DNA of 64,000 bases. It comes from Pyrenula massariospora. Its lineage: Eukaryota; Ascomycota; Eurotiomycetes; Pyrenulales; Pyrenulaceae. The position numbers and the translations under genes were made by a program. The notes beneath the pieces are model-generated. The model searched no databases and had not been told where the DNA came from. It saw only the letters and a program-made list of their open reading frames with translations. The DNA is taken from positions 558,001 through 622,000 of the forward strand of contig JAGFMI010000013.1 in NCBI GenBank assembly GCA_021030905.1, read 5' to 3'. Shown in pieces: positions 56,705-64,000 of the stretch (the stretch's first letter is position 1; each line of letters opens with the position of its first letter).

Positions 56705-57376
56705 TGTGATGGTGGAAGTGGGAGAGGTGAGAATTTGAGGGATTTGATGGTGGTCTGTGGTTTGCGACTCGCGATCCTTCTGAATTTGAATTTGATCAGA
56801 TGCACACTAAAGACCTGCGATGAATAGGTCTGGGAGGAGGTGAGTGTCAATGTCTTGTTGGCGGAGTCGTGGGATGTGGAAAGACAATTTGACGTTGATG
56901 AATATCGGATGGAGCTCTTTCAGGCACGAGCTTGCAGCGCGTCCTCTGGGCTGACGCAGGGAAGGTTTGCCGGCCTTAGCAATATCCTGATCAATTGTCG
57001 CCGGGACAAGAAAGAAACCTCTACAATGAACTTGTCACTCTTTGTCGCTACGTATATCTAGAATGTATTATACCTAGACTCAGAGACAGGAGATTGAGCA
57101 CAGATGGTTTCTGACGCCTTGCAAGCCGAATTTGCTGCAGAGACTCTCTGCCATCCCTCGACCATAGTTTGGCTTGATCCAAGGAATTTTGGGCTGGTGA
57201 AGGGCAACTTTGCCGAGTAATCGGTGCTAAGGTGAAAGCTTCAAGTCGTGTGCTAGGGGAATTCACCCTCTGTAACCTCAGTAATTACTTCAAATGTATA
57301 TAAACTCAACCCTATAGTAGAATAGGCTGTTCAGAATGTGTGCTGCACATACTTGTCTCTTCATCCTCCTTCAACC
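56705..57376. promoter_or_regulatory. Divergent promoter region UMP1 / URK1
   Basis: 672 bases between the start codons. An AAATGTATATAAAC TATA-type element at 57292-57305 lies about 75 bases upstream of the URK1 start. No PACE-type element (GGTGGCAAA) noticed near UMP1. Confidence 0.45.
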
Positions 57377-58933
57377 ATGACCTCTCCTTCCACAAATCCT
57401 CGACTACAAACAATTTCACCAATCTCGCCCGTTCTTTCAAATCTAAGCACCCAAAAGGCGCACTATTCGCCACCATGGGCGGACATGAACATTATTGGCA
57501 TTGCGGGGAGTTCAGGCTCTGGAAAGACGTCGCTTGCGATTGAAATTGTGTCGCAATTGAGTCTGCCATGGGTTATTATTCTGTCTGTTGTCAGTATCTA
57601 ACCTTCCACCCCTACGATGTCAGGGGTTAACCCTTTGTAGGACGCTTTTTACAAGTCTTTGACGCCAGAGCAGAATGCTCTCGCCCACGCAAACGAATAC
57701 GATCTAGACTCGCCAAAATCCATAGATTGGGATCTTTTGGTCGAGAAACTTAAGGAGCTTAAGAAAGGGTAAGAACTTTGTTATGCTCGATAGTATGGAA
57801 TGAAGCTGATGAATGAGCAGGATGCGGACGGAAATTCCCGTCTACTCCTTTGAGAAGCATCAACGAGAGCACCAGACGACGCCTATCTATTCTCCCCATG
57901 TTGTTATTTTAGAAGGCATCCTCGCCCTTAATGACCCTCGTGTCCTCGAAATGCTGGATATGAAGATCTTTGTTGAAGCCGACGCTGATGTTTGCCTTTC
58001 AAGGAGAAGTAAGTCCCACCTTCCTAGTCCATTTCATGTGTTTGTTTAATCTTTGAGTAAGTTGTTCGCGATGTAAGAGAAAGAGGAAGAACGATTGAAG
58101 GCACCATTAAGCAGTGGTTCTCGTATGTCAAACCAGTCTTTCAGCGGTACGTCGAACCACAAAGGTTGATTGCCGATGTCATCATTCCAAGAGGCATCGA
58201 AAACAAGACGGCAATCTCTATGGTATCGAACCAGATCAAACGAATGCTCGAGGAAAAGTCGATCAATCACAGCATCGAGCTTGAGAGACTCGGCAAACAG
58301 GTTAAGGATGAGGCTCTGTCTAAGAATGTTGTGCTGCTAGACCAAACCCCCCAAATCAGTGGAATTAGAACGATACTACAAAATCCAGCTACAGAGCATG
58401 TCGACTTCAACTTTTACCTGGACCGTTTGGCTGCACTTCTCATTGAGAAAGCTCTTGACAATCACAAGTTCAGACATGTCCGAGTCATGACGCCTCAGAC
58501 ATCAAAGTATGATGGTCTCAAGTCTGTTGGACCCGTGTCAGCGGTGACAATCCTACGTGGAGGCGGTTGCCTTGAACCCGGCCTCAAGCGAACCATTCCT
58601 GATTGCCTCATCGGAAGGCTCCTGATCCAGTCAAATTTTCGCACGGGTGAGCCGGAACTTCATTACCTCAAACTCTTCCCCAATATCAAATCACACGAGA
58701 CAGTCATGCTCCTAGACTCACAGATGTCAAGTGGTGGAGCTGCTCTGATGGCCGTTAGAGTGCTGGTGGATCATGGCGTCGATGAGAGCAAAATTGTTTT
58801 CGTCACGTGCCTTGCAGGAAAAATGGGCGTTAACAGAATGATGAGCGTTTTCCCTAGCATGAAGGTAGTGGTTGGCAGGATAGTCAACGACCAGGAAGAG
58901 CGTTGGATAGAGCAGAGGTATTTCGGCTGCTAA
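57377..58933 (+). CDS. URK1: Uridine kinase with UPRT-like domain
   Basis: Exons 57377-57589, 57641-57768, 57821-58008 and 58062-58933 (introns 51-53 nt) give 466 residues. The N-terminal kinase has the P-loop GIAGSSGSGKTS (loop about residues 44-51), the substrate strand SVDAFYKSLTPEQ, a HANEYDLDSPKSIDWDLL block and the lid RRIVRDVRERGRTIEG. The C-terminal half is a uracil-phosphoribosyltransferase-like domain with AVTILRGGGCLEPGLKR, LLDSQMSSGGAALMAV and ending WIEQRYFG. This fusion is the normal eukaryotic uridine-cytidine kinase; the UPRT half is usually catalytically degenerate. It converts uridine and cytidine to UMP and CMP in pyrimidine salvage. Exon junctions all fall inside conserved motifs and restore them. 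A TATATAA element lies about 75 bases upstream. Confidence 0.93.
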
Positions 58934-60829
58934 TAGATGTGCAGCACGTTGTAAAACCGAATTCCTGTTGCTGCCGACTCTGTTTGCTTTAACTCATGAG
59001 ACCTCAGGCTGCATATACCGCCCTTTTGGTAGAGCAACTAGATTGTGCATGTCCCCCTTCGCAGCGTTCCAAAGCAAGTGGTCCTTACATCACCTGTGAA
59101 TTTTAAATCACAGTAAGGTCAAGCATTGGCGCTCCCGGTTCACCGTACACGTATAGGTGCCATCTGTGTGATTGTGATTACCTCACTTCAACTTCACACT
59201 CGTTCACGTTTGTTTATCATGCCATACAAATTATGCAAATGGAGCAAACATCCGTTGGCCTTTCACCACCAGCCTCACCACCGGAAGGTTGGGGTATATA
59301 AACCTCTGCCGCCCGCCCAACACCCTCTTCTTTTTCCTTCCCCCGCAACACACATATCTGAGCAATTTTTCCATAAAGGATGGCTGCACTGGTATGTTGG
59401 AAGTGACCAACATCTTTCTCTATTCACTCATCTCGTTTGGTTTTCCTCAAGATCCCTCGCGTTGTTTTCAGCTTCAACCGTCAGCGCTGCCTTTATGAGG
59501 AGTGTGAACCATTTGATATGTCTTGACCACCTCAACACTTGGTGGCTTAACAGACTCGGCGACGGGAGCTACGGCAGATAGGTCAGTCGCCGGCGGTGAC
59601 CTAAAAGCTCATTGTGGTGTTCCTCCCGCTTGATGAAATGACCCAAAGTGGGGTCCAGGCCACTGGGGCAAGAAGAGGGTACTAGTGATTGGCGGTTTCT
59701 TAGCTCTTTGCGGTAAAGGGACGGTTGAGGGACCTCGGGGAAGCGAACGGACACCACACCGAGTCTGGAGACCTCTACGGTGGCTTGACGGGCAAGTATC
59801 TCTTTGCTTGAAGATTGACACGAAACATTATCGACCAGTGGATGAGCAGTCACTAACAGACAACCATTGGTTTGGCAAACCAGTGCATTGTTGGCATGCT
59901 GGTCACGGACGATACGGAGCAGTCGACTGCCCTCTCACTTGTCGCCCACTGTTGTTAGTGTCCCGGCGGAGATACAAGAAGCTTTTTCGTGTTCATTTGT
60001 GCTGCTCGCCAGCCATTGCAGGGGCTTTTGTCTGTTACCACGCGGCGACCTGTCGGTCACTTGATAGTTGCTTTTTTTCTCTTTCGCATTGCCATTAGTC
60101 TCAGGTATGAGCACGACTGAGGCACACTGAGTCTTTCCTCCGAATGTATTTTGGGCTGTGGAATTCTCATAGATCAAGTCTGGTATCAGACATGAATCAA
60201 GTTTCGTCGATGCTTGCGGCTACCACGCCCACGTGCAAGTATCATGATCTTGTCTTCAAACAATGGATAGTTAATAGCTTATACTAGGCAAGCGGTTCCA
60301 TATTACAATCAAATCCTTTATTGATCAGTTTATTGTAACATCTCTTGACTCATAACATCGCTCACAAGTAAAATAAAGGTAAAGTGACACTTAGCTGAAG
60401 AATCACTACATCTACGATATTGATGAACCTCTCTCCGCCAAAAATGTGATGATAGTCTCCAGGAATGCTAGGTACGCTGTCAGAGTACATTTATAACGCG
60501 TCGCCAGTCATCCAGCATGTGTCTTCAACGAGAGACATAGAAAGCTGTTGGTGACGGAGAACAGAGGTCTGTTCGGGTCGGCTCGGGGTGCAGCCAAGCT
60601 TCTCCCCCACGTCCTGTATAGCTTCGTCTTCTTCGTAGCTCCTCCAAACTCATAGACAAGTCGCCTAAGCAGCTTTGGGTAACGTCAGAAACGATACGCG
60701 CACAGTGAAATCTATGTCATAATACCGTGCTTGGATTTTCATGAGCCCCTCAAGAGGGTCGAGTACCCCTGCCGACTTCCAATCGCTGCTTGGCCCTCTA
60801 AACCTCGAAGCTGGACACCTCTGCCCACC
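58934..60829. other. 1.9-kb intergenic region URK1 - GID8
   Basis: No recognised family. 59294-59300 (TATATAA), a CT-rich tract (59320-59344) and an ATG followed by a perfect donor suggest a small spliced transcript, listed separately. Frames 59685-60098 and minus 59569-59853 overlap on opposite strands without family features. 60190-60420 is AT-rich. The right end is the GID8 upstream region. Confidence 0.35.
59380..59526 (+). CDS. Possible very small spliced gene (speculative)
   Basis: A TATA-like element (59294), a CT-rich tract and an A-rich context precede ATG at 59380. Four codons (MAAL) meet a CTG|GTATGT donor, and an acceptor CCTCAAG at 59451 leads into 25 further codons ending TGA at 59526. 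The joined 28-residue peptide begins MAALIPRVVFSFNRQR and is rich in Cys and Glu at its end. I recognise no family. A promoter-like layout and a good donor are the only support; it could be part of a longer transcript or an RNA gene. Confidence 0.2.
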
Positions 60830-62116
60830 ATGGTAAGTACGGAGAAATGGAAGTAGTTGGTTGCGGCTAACTTGAAATAGACGTCCTCTACGACCTCTAC
60901 TACTGTGCCTGCAAGGCATCCCTTTGAGAAGAAAGTCGAGGAAATTAAAGCGTCCAAGACGTGAGTCCGATGGTTGTCGTAGCCTTAAATCCTCCCTTAC
61001 ACCCAATACTATGATGTTTCTTTGCCAAGTTGGGAATCTCTCCGAACATTTTTGAGGAAAATCGATTTAACTTGATCTCTGATTACGGAATAATGGCGAC
61101 CCTGCAATAATGTCTACGAGGGAAAAGTATGCTAATTACAAGGCGTGCAGGGACATCAACAACCTCATCATGGACTACCTAATAACCGAAGGCTACCCAT
61201 CCGCAGCTCGAAAATTCGCTATGGAAGCAAACATACAACCGAAGACGGACTTTGAGTCTATACAAGAACGGGTCGAGATAAGAGAATCGATCCATCAGGG
61301 CGACCTGCAAACTGCAATTGAAAAGATCAATGAGCTTAACCCTCAGGTACGGTTTGGCTCTGCGTGGCGTTTCCTCGTGCTTTTATGATTAGATTTGTTT
61401 CATGCACCACTCAATAGCCTCCGGGCGTTGATGAGAAACAAAAAACCAACTTCAGTCCTCAGTATGACCGGCAAATCCACCGAACAGCTTCCATAGCCCA
61501 ATATCCCTTCATAGCCTGCTAACTTCCTACCTTCGTGCAGCTTCTCGACACAGACGGCTCTCTCCACTTCTCCCTCCTCCGCCTCCAACTCATCGAGCTC
61601 ATCCGCTCCGCCACCCCTGACCCCTCTAACCCGACCGCGACCCCTGACACCGACATAAGCACCGCCATCGAATTTGCAACGACACATCTCGCCCCGCGCG
61701 CTCCAACCAACCCCTCTTTTCTCGCCGACCTCGAACGCACAATGGCACTCCTCATCTTCCCGCCCGAAAATCTTGGCCCTGAGCTCGCCACGCTCGTAGA
61801 TCCCAAACTACGCCGCGATGTCGCCAACCGCGTCAACGAAGCCATCCTACACAGCCAGGGCGCCAGGCGAGAAGCAAAAATAAGAGATCTGGTCAGGTTA
61901 CGGGTGTGGAGCGAGAAGAAGGCGCGAGAGCTTAAAAAGAATATCCCCGCCGAAGGCGAAGGCGGGCTGGATCTAGACGTCTTTGGCGGGGAAGGGGAGA
62001 AGGATGGGGAGGCAAACGGGAGCGGGAGTGGGAATGAGAACGGGCATGCGACTGCGATGGAGGGCGTCACGACGGAAAGCGGGGGCGTGCCATTGCCGGT
62101 TGCGATGGAAACTTGA
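60830..62116 (+). CDS. GID8: GID8, LisH-CTLH-CRA subunit of the GID/CTLH E3 ligase
   Basis: Exons 60830-60832 (ATG only), 60881-60960, 61151-61346 and 61541-62116 give 284 residues starting MTSSTTSTTVPARHPFEKK, which matches fungal GID8. LisH: DINNLIMDYLITEGYPSAAR. CTLH: IQERVEIRESIHQGDLQTAI. The CRA domain follows, with LHFSLLRLQLIELIRSA and FLADLERTMALLIF. GID8 holds the catalytic Rmd5-Gid2/Fyv10 pair to the substrate receptor in the complex that destroys gluconeogenic enzymes when glucose returns. Introns are 48, 190 and 194 nt. A longer frame with an ATG at 61110 (MSTREKYANYK) is intron sequence reading into exon 3 and is not the start. The C-terminal tail is Gly/Glu/Asn-rich. Confidence 0.92.
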
Positions 62117-63239
62117 TGTAGGTTGTGCTCTTCGTGATGAGATTCTGGATTGGCGTTGTGGGGTGGTGGCTATTAGTTGGTGTATTGTTCGCAGAGCAGG
62201 CGTTCTTGAAAGATCGTTTCGAAGCGCGAGCTTGATGACGGGCACCATAGCGGGTTTGTTACTTCGCGTCAGAGAAGCTTTATTTTTGTAGATCCTCACC
62301 GACAAGTGTACGAAGGGTTCTATCGGACGTTTAGGCAAGGGTCATGGGGTGTTGATTGGCTTCCAGGGCTTGAGAAGCTTAGTGGCGCAGGAGACTTGAG
62401 TATGAAACGTTATCCTCAATGGAGAATTGCCTCACTGGCAAGTTTTACAATATCACCTCGTGGACTTGGTTGGACTTACGTGAAAGAGGGGAATCTTACG
62501 TTATGCGATGTATGTAATATGCTTCATGATACGTCGACCCATGGCTCACCGTAGACCCCTCATATTCGATTCGGGCAACCCTGGTTCGACTATCTACCTA
62601 TTCTTTACTAGGTATATCCGAAGGGAATTAATCCTATACAATCGATGTACAGGCTAGCTTAGAGAAGTACAGGTCTTGTGAAAGTGATGTACAGAGCCAT
62701 TTGGTTCAGTAGGAGCAAGTTCTCTCTTCTATTTTCACAATCCGATATTGCCAGAACAGCCTGCCTTCATGAATTGCAACCAGCACGAACTTGTGCTCTA
62801 AGGCTCATTCAGATATTTGATTCTGAGGTCCGTGATGCGCTTGACCGTGCCACTTCTCTGCCGCACAGCATCGACATGGAGTCTAAATTTTCGCTTTGTT
62901 GATCAATCCAACCGCCCCCACCAGGATCAATCGTCAAAATCCTCTCTAGTCTCCACAAATGGCATCGTCGTCCGAGGTCTAAAGAAGCCTTTTCTTCCGA
63001 CTTAGCGTGGGCATTATCACGAGTCATAAGGTAAGCAATTTCCCATCTATCAATAAAAAGACAATTTTCATGTGTATCCTTCTTTCGAGATTATTAAGAC
63101 CTCTCCTCTCTACACATCAGAACATCTAGCGGGCATCATCGAGCTAATCGCGCACCACCTTCCAAGTTTCCCTCAGTCCCTAAACCAAACCCCTCAAAAG
63201 TCCCCCTCGCTAAAACCCTATTCTCTCAAATCATCATCC
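62117..63239. other. 1.1-kb intergenic region GID8 - DUF4267 gene
   Basis: Short frames (62306-62554, 62678-62902, 62817-63005) without family features. A tRNA-like GGTTCGACT at 62582-62590 has no matching stems around it. The last 150 bases are CT-rich leader. The frame of the next gene is open from 63072 but lacks an earlier family-like start. Confidence 0.4.
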
Positions 63240-63659
63240 ATGCCTCTCTCCTCCTCCCACATCCTCCCCCTCCTCTCCTCCGCCCTCGCCACCTTCCCCC
63301 TCGCCCTCGGCCTCAACGCCCTCTTCCGCCCCCGCGCCGCCCTCTCCCTCTTCCAATTCCCCATCACCCCAACCTCCCACACCGACGCCCAACTCGCCGA
63401 CGCCCTGATCATGCTCTACGGCGCACGCGACATCTTCATGGGCCTCGCCATGGGCGCGGCGGCCTGGGCCGCGCGGGGCAACAACGAGCGCGCACGCAAG
63501 GCGGCGGGGCTGATTCTGATCGTGGGCGCGGGCGTCGTTGGGGTGGATGGGTGGGTGTGTGAGGGGTTAGTGGAAGGGGCGGGGTGGAACCACTGGCCAC
63601 TGGCGCCGGTGATGGTGGGATTGGGGGGTGCGATGATGGGGGTGTTTGATCGGGTTTGA
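63240..63659 (+). CDS. DUF4267 small integral membrane protein
   Basis: I start it at the Met of MPLSSSHILPLLSSAL (63240), giving 139 residues; the same frame is open back to 63072, but those residues are leader-like. About four hydrophobic segments follow: LLSSALATFPLALGLNALF, an ALIMLYGARDIFMGLAMGAA block, a segment around AAGLILIVGAGVVGVDGW, and a last one in APVMVGLGGAMMGVF. The LFRPRAAL and YGARDIFMG motifs are those of the fungal DUF4267 family. Function is not known. The gene is intron-free and the coding strand is strongly C-rich in its first half. Nothing in the neighbourhood suggests a role. Confidence 0.8.
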   Translation: MPLSSSHILPLLSSALATFPLALGLNALFRPRAALSLFQFPITPTSHTDAQLADALIMLYGARDIFMGLAMGAAAWAARGNNERARKAAGLILIVGAGVVGVDGWVCEGLVEGAGWNHWPLAPVMVGLGGAMMGVFDRV

Positions 63660-64000
63660 GATGACGTAGTAGGTACGGATGCTGAGAGGGAGTGGTATTG
63701 GGTGATGGGTGGAATGAAGTGAATCGCGGGATTCATCCTTTTAGCGTCAAAATACTTGCGCCAGCGGTACTTTTGCTTCTCAATCTGATTATAATATTTC
63801 CACATTACCAGCTCTCCCCGAAACACAGAATGGCAACGTTTTTCTCTTCAAGCAATAACGTAATCCATTCCTCAACGTACAGTGCCTGAAGCAACAAGCT
63901 CAATGAACGGTGCAGGTCGGTAGCCGCATCCCGCATCGACTCTGTTACATGAAATCGAGCCGAGATATTATTACACTCATGTTACGCGAGCCGCGACATC
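63660..64000. other. Right edge, no gene seen
   Basis: Downstream of the DUF4267 gene. Short frames only; no recognisable content before the window ends. Confidence 0.4.

Noticed and set aside
59126-60098. Frames of 137-151 codons downstream of URK1
   Set aside because: No domain features; opposite-strand frames overlap them, and the promoter-like signals at 59294-59392 cut through the first one.
61110-61388. Frame starting MSTREKYANYKACRD as the GID8 start
   Set aside because: The first 14 codons are intron sequence. Splicing 60960 to 61151 gives the conserved GID8 N-terminus instead.
62570-62600. GGTTCGACT resembling a tRNA T-loop
   Set aside because: The flanks do not pair into a T-stem, and no acceptor or anticodon stem was found nearby.
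1-64000. Retroelements, DNA transposons, CRISPR arrays, rRNA
   Set aside because: I looked for reverse transcriptase, integrase, transposase and capsid motifs, long terminal or regular repeats and rRNA cores, and saw none.

Overview
The window is nuclear DNA of a filamentous ascomycete (Pezizomycotina). Genes are short and closely spaced. Most introns are 45-80 nt with GTRNGT-type donors, CTAAC/CTRAC branch sites and AG acceptors. The gene families are fungal: a Git3-type glucose GPCR, an Ams2/Spt21 GATA protein, an AtfB-like bZIP, Zn2Cys6, DUF7924, a highly reducing PKS and a DHA14 transporter. I cannot name the species. Several gene models below were built by splicing across frames by eye (CUL4, SMD2, RPA3, the 7TM protein, URK1, GID8, UBL3 and others). 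No retroelement, DNA transposon, tRNA, rRNA or CRISPR array was recognised.

Left arm (1-25 kb), mostly housekeeping: 3' part of a FIG4-type phosphoinositide phosphatase, TTI2, cullin-4, dihydroxyacetone kinase, an AtfB-like bZIP factor, a small secreted Ser/Ala-rich protein, SmD2, an Ams2-like GATA protein, RPA3 (RPA14) and a rhodopsin-like 7TM protein.

Middle (25-42 kb), a secondary-metabolite cluster of unknown product: a highly reducing polyketide synthase (KS-AT-DH-MT-ER-KR-ACP), a 14-TM MFS exporter, a class A FAD monooxygenase divergent from the exporter, and a Zn2Cys6 regulator. An inverted-CGG motif (CGG-AGCTT-CCG and close variants) lies upstream of the regulator, and a one-mismatch copy lies in the exporter/monooxygenase promoter, so it is a candidate cluster operator. 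The PKS and the monooxygenase each appear to have one interruption of the reading frame, while exporter and regulator look whole. As sequenced, the cluster may be decaying.

The 43.8-46.8 kb block holds the least explained pair: a DUF7924 protein whose core resembles a PD-(D/E)XK nuclease, divergent from a casein-kinase-1-like kinase with a changed DFG motif and an N-lobe insertion.

Right arm (47-64 kb): alpha/beta hydrolase, PEX12, Git3-like GPCR, a prenylatable UBL3/MUB-type ubiquitin-like protein, proteasome chaperone UMP1, uridine kinase/UPRT URK1, GID8 of the GID/CTLH ubiquitin ligase and a DUF4267 membrane protein. UMP1 and GID8 both appear to have a first coding exon consisting only of ATG. 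Cullin-4, UBL3, UMP1 and GID8 touch ubiquitin/proteasome biology, but I see no sign that they are linked beyond proximity.
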